Source: Candidatus Vecturithrix granuli (GTDB taxonomy: Bacteria > Moduliflexota > Moduliflexia > Moduliflexales > Moduliflexaceae). Taken from it: a stretch of 64,000 bases of DNA. Shown piece by piece: positions 26,897 to 35,368 of the stretch. Each line of letters starts with the position of its first letter. The first letter of the stretch is position 1. Location of the stretch: assembly GCA_000739535.1 (NCBI GenBank), contig DF820471.1:136903-200902 (forward strand), given 5' to 3'. The position numbers and the translations under genes were made by a program. The notes below the pieces were generated by a model. The model searched no databases. It saw only the letters and a list, made by a program, of their open reading frames with translations, and was not told the origin of the DNA.

Positions 26897-27094
26897 ATGT
26901 GGTTTATTAAACTTGTGACCTTTCTTGAAGATCATCTCTATGCTGTTGTTACTGGCATCCTGCTCCTGATCGCACTGCTGAGATTTTTTCGGAAGGAATC
27001 CCAACGTCCTTCATATCGGCAGCAACAAGAGCTCGAACGGTTTTTGCAAGGATTTCGCAAAGATACCCCTGGCAGACAGGAAAAAAAAGGATAA
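26897..27094 (+). CDS. Small single-pass membrane protein
   Basis: 65 residues: hydrophobic segment at about 15-30 (AVVTGILLLIALLRFF) followed by a charged Gln/Arg-rich tail. It lies 15 bases after the REC-kinase gene on the same strand, so it could be an accessory of that system. No strong ribosome site is seen and no family is recognised; it may not be a real gene. Confidence 0.5.
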   Translation: MWFIKLVTFLEDHLYAVVTGILLLIALLRFFRKESQRPSYRQQQELERFLQGFRKDTPGRQEKKG

Positions 27095-27140
27095 ACACGG
27101 ACCAGGCCTGAATGTATCGGAGAAAAATCCCGACATGCGC

Positions 27141-27908
27141 TTAATGAACAAAACTCTCGGCCCCAAACATGTTGGCAGGAATGGCTTCTTCGCCTTCATT
27201 GGCGGTAATATAATTCTTCATAAAGCGCCGGAGATTTCTGATCGCATGAAAATAATTCGCTTTTGCTGTGCCGACTGAACATTTCAAAATTCTGGAGACT
27301 TCCCGGTGCGATAAGCCCTCACAGACGCGCAATAAGACTGTCGCTTTTTGTTTTTCCGGGAGCTTTTCAATCGCCTCATTCACAATCTCCTGAAGTTCCA
27401 TCGTATATAAGGTATCCAACGAATCCGCTTCTTTTGCAGCATGATAGTTTGTCAATTCAATATGACGCTGTGCGCTGTAGCGTCGTAAATAATTGATGCA
27501 GGAGTTGGAAGCAATGCGATAGAGCCAGGTATGAAAGCTTGATTTTTTGCGAAAAGAACTTAACGCTTCGTAGGCTTTTAAAAAGACATCCTGCGCAATA
27601 TCAGCGGCATCTTCCTGGTTGCGTAACATGCGATAAGCCAGAGCATAGACCGAACCGCTATAGCGTTTCACCAACACATCAAAAGCTTCCTGTTGACCAC
27701 TGACAGTTAAATCAATCAGGTCAAAATCGCTGCGCTCTTCCAATGGAAGCGGAGCAGGAAGGGGAACTTCACGTGATGGTTGGTTTTCCCTGGCAATAAC
27801 CGGCGTATGTTCAGGACGCAAGGCTTGCCAGCCGGAAAATGCAGGAAATTTCGGAAGAGGATAAAGTTGTAACGCTGTCGCAGCAGCGGCCGAACCGGAT
27901 GTCATCAT
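27141..27908 (-). CDS. ECF sigma factor
   Basis: 255 residues. After a variable proline-rich N-terminal stretch of about 65 residues, region 2 is clear (FDVLVKRYSGSVYALAYRML and DAADIAQDVFLKAYEALSSF, then FHTWLYRIASN), and region 4 follows (LPEKQKATVLLRVCEGLSHREVSRIL and VGTAKANYFHAIRNLRRFM). AGGAG lies before the start. No anti-sigma factor gene is next to it, which is unusual for this family. The long N-terminal extension could take its place, but that is a guess. Confidence 0.93.
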   Translation of the reverse strand: MMTSGSAAAATALQLYPLPKFPAFSGWQALRPEHTPVIARENQPSREVPLPAPLPLEERSDFDLIDLTVSGQQEAFDVLVKRYSGSVYALAYRMLRNQEDAADIAQDVFLKAYEALSSFRKKSSFHTWLYRIASNSCINYLRRYSAQRHIELTNYHAAKEADSLDTLYTMELQEIVNEAIEKLPEKQKATVLLRVCEGLSHREVSRILKCSVGTAKANYFHAIRNLRRFMKNYITANEGEEAIPANMFGAESFVH

Positions 27909-28376
27909 AATGCTCTCTCCTGTTGATGGTTGCTGTCAAAAAAGAATGTTTCCTTCTATTTTCGCAACCACCGTGCCAACAGAGGCAAAAATGATGGGAG
28001 AAAGAGAGGCGAAACTGAGACGTGACGTCTAACTCAACGTATATTGCCGGGTTATCTTGACCTGATTTTTCTGTTTTTTGAAGAAATTATACCGAACAGT
28101 CCCGAAAATGAAGGCAATGTTTCGTCTCCTATGAGGAATATTCAGGAGTTATGAGGAATAGTGAGGAATAATAGGGAATTGTGAGGAATAAAAGATCTAT
28201 TTCAGAAACTCCGGTTGTCAAACACTGGGATACACTGGGTGTTTTTCCTGTTAAAAGGACACCCTTCGTCATCCTGTCAGACAACAGGGGGATGTTTAAA
28301 CTATTCGTTATTATCACAAAGCGAACCCGTGAGTTTAAACAGCGTTACGTTAGGCGAGCTATTAAGCCGCCCTCCT
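27909..28376. repeat. Gap with period-10 direct repeats
   Basis: Intergenic region of about 470 bases between the ECF sigma and rhomboid genes, both on the minus strand. From 28131 to 28190 six ten-base units occur in tandem, four of them ending TGAGGAAT. The rest shows no reading frame I would trust and no RNA gene. Ten-base spacing places each unit on the same face of the helix. Confidence 0.6.
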
Positions 28377-29231
28377 TTAATGCCGCCTCTCACCAGATGC
28401 ACGTTTGAGAGTTGCCAATTCTTCTTCGGTTAAGCTCTCCATGCCCTGTTCTGAAATTTTATCAAGCAGACGATTGATTTCTTCCTGGGATATAGGCGAT
28501 TGCGCTGGTGATTGGGGCGAAGGATTGGAATGGACCGTCCAGCCTGTCGGAATGTTTGATTTTGGCTCTGATTGTTTTGGCTTCATTTGCCGCAAAAATT
28601 TGAACATATCCCAGACTTTGCTGCCATAAATTGATCTGATATAAAAATACGCGCTGATAAATCCGCCTAGATGGGCAAGGTGCGCGATTCCACCGCGAGT
28701 CTGGGAAAATTCACTGACAATCTCGATCACCGCATACACCGTGACAAAGGTTTTCATCTGCATTGGAATCGGAGGAAACAATAGTTGAATCCGCATTGAG
28801 GGATGTAACATCGCGGCTGCCATCATCACGCCGAACACCGCCCCGCTGGCCCCGACAATAGGAATTCTTGATCCCCAATTCAGCGCCAGCCAGAGCCCTG
28901 CTCCGGACACTCCGCTCAGAAAATAGAGCGTCACAAAACGTTTTGTTCCCAGAATCGGCAGAATGACCGAGCCAAACAGATAAAGCCCCCACATATTAAA
29001 GAAAATATGGGAAAATCCGGCATGGAGAAACATGTAGGTGACAAACTGCCAGAGTTTAAATTGTTTGATGCCATAGGAGCTCAGGGCAAAATCATACAAC
29101 CACGTTCTTGAACTGGAAGGTACGAGGAAAAATATGACCACATTGATTGCAATGAGAATAAACACAATATTTTTACCGGAAGAAGTCCCCCCTCCATAAG
29201 AGGAAGACATATAATTTCGTTCTGATAACAT
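28377..29231 (-). CDS. Rhomboid-family intramembrane serine protease
   Basis: 284 residues with six predicted membrane segments. GASGAVFGVMMA contains the catalytic Ser and HLAHLGGF the catalytic His; the HxxFNMWGLYLFG stretch (HIFFNMWGLYLFG) also fits rhomboids. It cleaves substrates within the membrane. A cytoplasmic tail of about 85 residues ends LLDKISEQGMESLTEEELATL, a motif seen in several bacterial rhomboids. No clear ribosome site is found; MSSSYGGG (ATG at 29210) is another possible start. Confidence 0.92.
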   Translation of the reverse strand: MLSERNYMSSSYGGGTSSGKNIVFILIAINVVIFFLVPSSSRTWLYDFALSSYGIKQFKLWQFVTYMFLHAGFSHIFFNMWGLYLFGSVILPILGTKRFVTLYFLSGVSGAGLWLALNWGSRIPIVGASGAVFGVMMAAAMLHPSMRIQLLFPPIPMQMKTFVTVYAVIEIVSEFSQTRGGIAHLAHLGGFISAYFYIRSIYGSKVWDMFKFLRQMKPKQSEPKSNIPTGWTVHSNPSPQSPAQSPISQEEINRLLDKISEQGMESLTEEELATLKRASGERRH

Positions 29232-29568
29232 AATAAGTTATGATCCACGCATTCGTGTATTGAACGCTACATTTGCCAGATAATCAACAGGCATGGAACA
29301 ATCCACGAACACCGGTTTTAAATTTTCTTAAGTTTCGTGATACGTTTTGAAATGACTCATAAAATATATAGAGACAAAACTTGAGATGTCAAGTAAAAAT
29401 GGGTTTTATAAGCCAGACACAACACATAATTCTCCTTTCGACTGGGTAAGAGTCTGGTAAAACTTCCTTGACAGCAGGTAACAATCAGTTTATTGTTGAA
29501 AAGATTACGGATTTTTTTGTTGCGCAGACTTTACAGGAGAAACACAACGGTTTTCAAAATCGAATCAT

Positions 29569-29747
29569 GGCAAGGATGCGACGTTTGCAGAGAATAAACA
29601 CGAAAATGCCCGGGGTATGAATTGATACAGATTGATTTATTTCGAACGCGCTTAGCTACAGCAATCAAAGAACAGTTACATGAAGAAGTCGTCATATTCC
29701 GCTGGTCAGGTGAAAAAAACATACCTTGTGGCAGTATTAAGGTATGA
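29569..29747 (+). pseudogene. Possible small gene or remnant before HEAT gene
   Basis: A 17-codon frame (ATG 29569) ends in a stop at about 29620. A 41-codon frame from TTG 29622 (LIQIDLFRTRLATAIKEQ...) then runs to TGA 29745-29747. If joined by a frameshift they give one protein of about 60 residues. The second frame overlaps the first ATG of the HEAT-repeat frame as ATGA. No family is recognised. The remainder of the 29232-29800 gap shows nothing I can name. Confidence 0.25.
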
Positions 29748-29800
29748 GAAAAAAGCAAGCGAATGAGATGCGAAATTTTTCAAAAGGAGTCCTTGATGTT

Positions 29801-30934
29801 ATGAAGAACATGGTTTTTCCCCCTATCAATGAACGTGAGCAGGCTCTCCAAACATTGTCACAATTGGAAGTCATCAGTCAGATATCTGGTTCTCAAGAGG
29901 ATCTCAGAAAAATTGTGGCATTTCTTAAGCACGAACACCGGGAAGTACGGTATACTGCCGCCGAAATCCTGGGGAAATTGGGCGAACGCGTGAAACCTTA
30001 CATTCCTTCTATAATCGAATTACTCACAGATACGGATCGGTATATTCATTTTGCTGGCATAGAGGCTCTAAGCTGTTTAAAGGAGATTGCCATCGACGCT
30101 GCACCTCAACTTGTAGCGCTTTTGGATCACCCGGCCTGGGATGTTCGTTATGATGTGATTGAAGTTCTGGCCGAGATCAGGGCTGAAGCTTGTATTCCCC
30201 AGATTGTGGAACGCCTTGAAGATCATGACAGCCGGGTCCGATTTGCAGCAGTTGAGGCATTAGGACAGCTTGGGGAGGTGACAAGTATGTATATCCCTCA
30301 GATTGCGGCCCGGAGGATCGCTCATCATTTGGAAGATGAAGACCCGATGGTCCGCTCCTTAGCTGCTCAAGTGTTAGAAAACCTGGGAAATGTCGCCAAA
30401 GCCTATATTCCCCAGATCTCGGAACGATTAGGCGATAGCGATCCAATTGTCCGGGCGGCAGCAGTAGTCGCGTTGGGCTATCTGGGAAAAGAAGCCAAAA
30501 AAAACGGGCATATCTGTCAACTGGCGTTACAACAGATTGCTGTGCTTTTTACAGATCGGGAGCCTGCTGTGCGCTCCACTGCCCTGAAAATTGTCGGCGA
30601 AATGGGAGAAGATACGAAAATGTATATCCCGTTGTCTATCGCAGACCAAATTGCCGACAGTTTACAAGATCATGAGCCGCAAGTTCGCGCTGCAGCCGTT
30701 GAAGCCATGGGAAAACTCGGATACATGAACCATGCATATATCCCCCAAGTTGCTGCCTGTCTCAACGATTCAGATTCGCTTGTCAGAGCATCAACACTCA
30801 TTGCTCTGGGGAATTTAGAATGTTTTATTCACGACTATGTTCCTCACATCAGAGCATGCCTGACAGATCAGGAGCCAATGGTTTCATCTGCCGCTCAAGA
30901 AGTGCTCAACATTCTTTATGAAAGTATGCGGTAA
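29801..30934 (+). CDS. HEAT-repeat protein
   Basis: About 377 residues made of roughly nine HEAT/PBS-lyase-like repeats of 31-40 residues, each with the pattern D.DP.VR.AA...LG.LG (for example DHDSRVRFAAVEALGQLGEV and DSDPIVRAAAVVALGYLGKE). It forms a helical solenoid for protein-protein binding; no enzyme domain is present. The start at 29801 has AAAGGAG upstream with long spacing; an in-frame ATG at 29744 is the alternative. It is convergent with the HtrA-like gene. Partner unknown. Confidence 0.85.
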   Translation: MKNMVFPPINEREQALQTLSQLEVISQISGSQEDLRKIVAFLKHEHREVRYTAAEILGKLGERVKPYIPSIIELLTDTDRYIHFAGIEALSCLKEIAIDAAPQLVALLDHPAWDVRYDVIEVLAEIRAEACIPQIVERLEDHDSRVRFAAVEALGQLGEVTSMYIPQIAARRIAHHLEDEDPMVRSLAAQVLENLGNVAKAYIPQISERLGDSDPIVRAAAVVALGYLGKEAKKNGHICQLALQQIAVLFTDREPAVRSTALKIVGEMGEDTKMYIPLSIADQIADSLQDHEPQVRAAAVEAMGKLGYMNHAYIPQVAACLNDSDSLVRASTLIALGNLECFIHDYVPHIRACLTDQEPMVSSAAQEVLNILYESMR

Positions 30935-30958
30935 GTATCAGGGGATGTAAGTATCAAG

Positions 30959-31951
30959 TTATTGATCGAAAAATTGTGTGGATTCGCCGCCAATATGATA
31001 GAATTCATAAAAATCGATGCCTTCGATCGTTACTACGTGCTGGACGTTTTGACGGGAAAAGGTCATTTGAAATTTTTTGTGTACCGGGATTGCCCATAGC
31101 TGGAGGAGAAATTGTTCTTCTGTTCTCACACGCTGCTCATTGATGTGCGTCACAATATCGCCCTTTTGTAAGCCAGCTTCACTCGCCGGCCCGTCTGGCA
31201 TCACATCAACAACAATAATCCCTTTCTGATACGGAGCATGATACATACCGATCCAGGTTCGGGGCTGACGGCTTAAAACTCTCCCATAGCGGATTAATTC
31301 TGATTCAACTTCATAAAATAATTCGATCGGAATAGCCAGGTTCATCCCCTGGTGCTGATTTAATTGGAGCGACACGATTCCGATGACTTCACCTTCAAGG
31401 TTAAAAAGCGGGCTTCCGCCAAAGGCCGGATTTTGAGGCACAACATATAAGGCGCGTTCGAGCATATATTCCCAATACCCGATAAATGGGCCGGTCTCAA
31501 AAATTCGTCCATTCGTGACAACTCTGGCCTGCGCTTCCACGCTATCGCCAATCGTCAATGTCAATTGGTCAGGAGACACCCGTGAGGCTTTTCCAAGCGT
31601 AATCGCTTCAATATCAGAAGGATCGATCACTCGAATCAATCCTAATCCACTTTCAAAATCGACTCCCACAACCTCTGCGTTGAAATGTCTATCGTCAGCG
31701 AAGAGCACCTGAATTTCCGTCGCTTCCATAACTAAATACCCCACTGTCAGGATATAGCCCTGGGAATTTACCACAATGCCTGTACCCTGGCGTAATGTGC
31801 CCAACACCTTCGTTGAATGGCGATCTTCAGGAATAACGGCTTGAAAACGGACAATAGAAGCAAATGTGTTTTCGACCACTTTAATGATTTGATCTCGTAA
31901 CCCTCCATGTCCATTATGTTCAAATGATAATTGATAGATCGTTTTCAGCAT
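30959..31951 (-). CDS. HtrA/DegP-like protein lacking the catalytic triad
   Basis: 330 residues. A trypsin-like double barrel (about 25-215) is followed by a PDZ domain (about 230-305; GIIVVDVMPDGPASEAGLQKGDIV). The fold markers are present (GTGIVVNSQGYILT, IPIELFYEV), but the active-site positions are changed: the TNNHV His is replaced in TVGYLV (Tyr 72), the DLAVL Asp in SGLGLI (Gly 102), and the GNSGGP Ser in AFGGSP (Phe 178). No signal peptide is seen. The ATG at 31951 has GGAGG well spaced upstream; the frame continues 22 codons to a TTG. It lies 147 bases after mreD on the same strand. Likely a binding protein, not a protease. Confidence 0.82.
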   Translation of the reverse strand: MLKTIYQLSFEHNGHGGLRDQIIKVVENTFASIVRFQAVIPEDRHSTKVLGTLRQGTGIVVNSQGYILTVGYLVMEATEIQVLFADDRHFNAEVVGVDFESGLGLIRVIDPSDIEAITLGKASRVSPDQLTLTIGDSVEAQARVVTNGRIFETGPFIGYWEYMLERALYVVPQNPAFGGSPLFNLEGEVIGIVSLQLNQHQGMNLAIPIELFYEVESELIRYGRVLSRQPRTWIGMYHAPYQKGIIVVDVMPDGPASEAGLQKGDIVTHINEQRVRTEEQFLLQLWAIPVHKKFQMTFSRQNVQHVVTIEGIDFYEFYHIGGESTQFFDQ

Positions 31952-32097
31952 GCTGCCTCCAAACACAGAATGTAAAGACCCCTGGTTGCTAAAACATTCG
32001 CAAATCTCAACAGACAAAAAATGGACTCCATACTGCTATTCATGAGTCCATCATATATTTCTATTTCCTCAGTTACCTTTGGTTCCAGATTTCTTTC

Positions 32098-32574
32098 TCA
32101 AGACGGTGTCTTAGGTTTCAGATATCGTTCTCCATATCGATAAATGGCGACAATCACAGGACAACACAAGAGATTATACAGCATTTCATATATCAGAATA
32201 GTTCGCCACTCGGGAGCAAATCCATGGATGCTCGATAAGATCGCCACATTCGCCACTGTGCCGATGCCGACACACAAGATATGCGTGAGCAAACTTTGGG
32301 TATATAGTCGTTTTCCTAAAAGGCCACACGCAAACCCAAGCATCGTTTTTATCAGAGCATTGGCCCCTAGCAATCCTCCGGAATAGGCATCTTCAAACAA
32401 TCCAAAAACAAATCCACTGAAACTCCCTGCATCTGGCCCCCTGACCAATCCAAGATACACCACAATAATGAGCACCAAATCAGGACGTACCCCACCAATA
32501 CTCACGTATCGTAGAAGAGATGTCTGAAAAACCATCGCGCCAAGAAACACAATACAGGTAAATACAATATACAT
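32098..32574 (-). CDS. mreD: Rod shape-determining protein MreD
   Basis: 158-residue integral membrane protein with five hydrophobic segments, the usual MreD size and pattern. GVRPDLVLIIVVYLGLVRGPDAG (about 28-50) and GFVFGLFEDAYSGGLLGANAL match the family. It works with MreB and MreC in the elongasome that guides lateral wall synthesis. It lies last in mreB-mreC-mreD. Confidence 0.9.
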   Translation of the reverse strand: MYIVFTCIVFLGAMVFQTSLLRYVSIGGVRPDLVLIIVVYLGLVRGPDAGSFSGFVFGLFEDAYSGGLLGANALIKTMLGFACGLLGKRLYTQSLLTHILCVGIGTVANVAILSSIHGFAPEWRTILIYEMLYNLLCCPVIVAIYRYGERYLKPKTPS

Positions 32575-32646
32575 GTCAACTATCCAATCCGTTTTTGCCT
32601 GGGCTATCAGAGTACACCAATAGTATCGCGAGTACGAGAACTTTTC

Positions 32647-33897
32647 TCATGGAGTAGTAAACACCGTTGTATCTTGTTCATCACGTCGGATAATCAGGAC
32701 TTCTTCAAGCTTTGAGAAATCAACGCTTGGCGTGACTTCGATATCTTGAAACAACCCGTAATCTTGCTTTCCCACTTTTGAGACTGTTCCGACCAGCAAG
32801 CCTTTGGGGAAAATCCCTCCTAATCCTGAAGAGATGACTGTTTCCTCTTCTTCAGCGTGTTTCAGGATACTTTGTTGGTATTTTTGAGCAGTTTCCTGAC
32901 CTATTGTTGTTTCCAGGGCCTTCAGAAAGTCAGTTTTGGTTGAAAAATCCTGATCTTTGAGCTGGCGTAGCGTCATAAGCACATCAGTCTGGGCATATTG
33001 AACAATAAAAGGAGTGTACCACTCTGCTTGTTCTTTGCCAAGAATATCTTCTAATGCTTTGATAAACGCTTTGTGATGTGGGAAGGATTGATCTTTCAAT
33101 TCTTCCAGAATAACGAGAATATCCTCTGGAATCGCATTCTGCCGTAATTGCTCAAATACCTGATCTGTCAGGCGAAACCCGGGGATCTCTTCATTAAGTA
33201 ATTGGGCCAGCGATTGATCTGTCAGCCGATAAATCCCTCCTTCTCGAATGAGCGCCCGACGATTGACATATTTCATTGTATAGGCGTCTTTTCTCCCCAG
33301 TCCCCCCACAATCCCTTGATCACGTGTTCGCTGAATTAACGCCGCCACATTACAGTTTGGATCGGTCATTAACAAAATTTTCGAGGAGCGTTTTGCGACA
33401 CTCGCCGTCACCCCAACAATACCATCCAGCGTAATAACCGGCCAGCTTTCTTGCACGCCATCATCAGATCCGCGATTGACCAGAATCGTGTGCGAGTGGT
33501 TTGAAGCATCGATGCCGATGACTCTCGCTAAAATGGTAGAAAATTGACGCGTTTCAACTAAATCAACCGTCCCTTTCAGGCGTTCGTAGGCTAAGGCATC
33601 TTCAATATAACGATTCTTCTCAGCGCGTAATTGCTGAATTTCCTCACGAAGACGTTGATTCTCCTCACTCAACTGAATCAGAGCAATATAGCCATCCCAG
33701 ATGCGTTGAAACTGCATGGTGACTGCCGTCACCATGCTTTGAAACGGCTCAAGGATGAGTAACATGCCTCGTTCCATAATATTGGATGGTTTAATCAGCG
33801 TTTCCGGCGACTGGTGAAGCGACAATAATGTCATTGAGATAAACAAAAATAAGAGAAATAAAGAAATATGACGATAGCGAGTCAATAAATTCAACAT
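32647..33897 (-). CDS. mreC: Rod shape-determining protein MreC with large insertion
   Basis: 416 residues versus about 270-300 for most MreC. One N-terminal membrane segment (about 10-27), a coiled coil (about 75-110), then the first part of the periplasmic beta domain (FSTILARVIGIDASNHSHTILVN). A stretch of about 135 residues (roughly 215-351) is inserted before the usual SSGLGGIFPKGLLVGTVSKV. The insertion holds two tandem duplications (18-residue units beginning RLTDQ, and 44-residue units sharing LKDQ.F...FLKALE). The ATG at 33897 has GGGAG upstream; a GTG at 33906 is also in frame. It is eight to seventeen bases from mreB. Confidence 0.9.
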   Translation of the reverse strand: MLNLLTRYRHISLFLLFLFISMTLLSLHQSPETLIKPSNIMERGMLLILEPFQSMVTAVTMQFQRIWDGYIALIQLSEENQRLREEIQQLRAEKNRYIEDALAYERLKGTVDLVETRQFSTILARVIGIDASNHSHTILVNRGSDDGVQESWPVITLDGIVGVTASVAKRSSKILLMTDPNCNVAALIQRTRDQGIVGGLGRKDAYTMKYVNRRALIREGGIYRLTDQSLAQLLNEEIPGFRLTDQVFEQLRQNAIPEDILVILEELKDQSFPHHKAFIKALEDILGKEQAEWYTPFIVQYAQTDVLMTLRQLKDQDFSTKTDFLKALETTIGQETAQKYQQSILKHAEEEETVISSGLGGIFPKGLLVGTVSKVGKQDYGLFQDIEVTPSVDFSKLEEVLIIRRDEQDTTVFTTP

Positions 33898-33913
33898 CTT
33901 CACCACTCCCTGA

Positions 33914-34933
33914 TCAATCGATCGTCACTTGATTCAACAAATCCGGCAGACTGATCAATTTTCCTGCCCCCATAGCCACCGACATCAGAGGATCATCACT
34001 CAATGTGATGGGTAAGCCGGTTTCTTCGCGCAAGCGCAAATCAAGATTTTGCAATAGGGACCCTCCACCAGTGAGCACAATTCCGGTATCGGCAATATCG
34101 GAGGAGAGTTCCGGCGGAGTACGCTCCAGAGCAGTTTTGACAGCATCAACAATTGTCGCGACGACTTCAGTCAGAGCTTCTCGAATTTCTTCGCTTTTTA
34201 TGTGCAGGATTTTTGGGATCCCTTCAAGCAGATCACGGCCTTTCACATCCATCTCTTGTTCTTCAGTTAGAGGGTAAGCTGAACCAATTGTCATTTTGAC
34301 CAATTCTGCAGTTCTTTCGCCAATAAGTAAATTATATTTCCGTTTGACGTGTTGAATAATTGCGTTATCCATTTCGTCGCCCCCAACCCGAACAGATTTG
34401 CTATACACGATCCCAGAGAAAGAGATGACAGTTACTTCCGTAGTTCCGCCCCCGATATCAATAATCATATTCCCAGTAGGTTCTTCGATCGGCAAACCAA
34501 CCCCCAGAGCAGCAGCAATCGCCTCATCAACAAGATAAACCTGCGATGCACCCGACGACAGCGCCGAATCTTTCACAGCTTTCTTCTCAACTTCAGTAAT
34601 CCCGGAAGGAATACAAATGATCGTTTTGGGGCGCCCAAATTTTTTATTCAATGAGGTTTTAATTGCATAACGAAGCAATTCCTCTGTAATTTTGAAATCC
34701 GCAATCACTCCATCTTTGAGAGGACGAATGGCTTTGATATTTTCAGGAGTACGCCCGAACATTTTTTTCGCCTCAGACCCAATAGCGACCACCTGATTCT
34801 TTTTGACGTGCAAAGCCACGATCGATGGCTCATTAAACACAATCCCCTTTCCCTGAGCGTAAACCACGGTATTGGCTGTCCCAAGATCAATTGCCAGTTC
34901 ATGTGTCCAGAAACTCAATGCAGGAAAACGCAT
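33914..34933 (-). CDS. mreB: Rod shape-determining protein MreB
   Basis: 339-residue bacterial actin. IDLGTANTVVY (15-25) is phosphate loop 1, IDIGGGTTEVTV is phosphate loop 2, and TGGGSLLQNLD is the adenosine motif. FNEPSIVAL and the C-terminal MSVAMGAGKLI are typical of MreB. It polymerises under the membrane and directs wall synthesis. It is the first gene of mreBCD on the minus strand, with AAAGGAT upstream. Confidence 0.96.
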   Translation of the reverse strand: MRFPALSFWTHELAIDLGTANTVVYAQGKGIVFNEPSIVALHVKKNQVVAIGSEAKKMFGRTPENIKAIRPLKDGVIADFKITEELLRYAIKTSLNKKFGRPKTIICIPSGITEVEKKAVKDSALSSGASQVYLVDEAIAAALGVGLPIEEPTGNMIIDIGGGTTEVTVISFSGIVYSKSVRVGGDEMDNAIIQHVKRKYNLLIGERTAELVKMTIGSAYPLTEEQEMDVKGRDLLEGIPKILHIKSEEIREALTEVVATIVDAVKTALERTPPELSSDIADTGIVLTGGGSLLQNLDLRLREETGLPITLSDDPLMSVAMGAGKLISLPDLLNQVTID

Positions 34934-35368
34934 GATTCAATCTATCCTTTCGATCACCTGAGAGAGGGTTGTACAACTCCACACAGAAACATAATTTTTC
35001 TTTAACAATATAGTCATTCCACTATGGATGCAACACTAAAATATAAGAAACTTTTTTATACAAGGAAAATCATGAAAAAATTTCGAAAACATCGTAACAT
35101 TTCAGGGCGTGTTGAACAACTCTCCTTTAACCTATTTTTTCGGTAAAAAACGAGAGTGACGCAGGAAAGGTTACCTCAAATAGTTCGATATCCCGTTTTT
35201 GAAGAGAGGGCAACAGGGGGAGTCGTGACAAATATGATGAAAAACGAGAATAGGATGAAAAAAAATGTTGCCAAGTTTTCCTACTCTGAATACCGTGCTC
35301 CAAATTTGGAAACTTTGTGGAAACGAGTGTTGGATCCTTATTGTCATTGAATGGAGGTTACTGTTGTT
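34934..35368. other. Gap between mreB and ppiD
   Basis: A 435-base region between divergent genes, A/T-rich near 35030-35140. It must hold promoters for both mreB and ppiD, but I see no convincing -35/-10 pair. A 64-codon GTG frame (35156-35350) has no ribosome site or family resemblance and I do not call it. Confidence 0.4.

Noticed and set aside
35156..35350. 64-codon GTG frame upstream of ppiD
   Set aside because: No ribosome site, no family resemblance and low-complexity AT-rich sequence around it.
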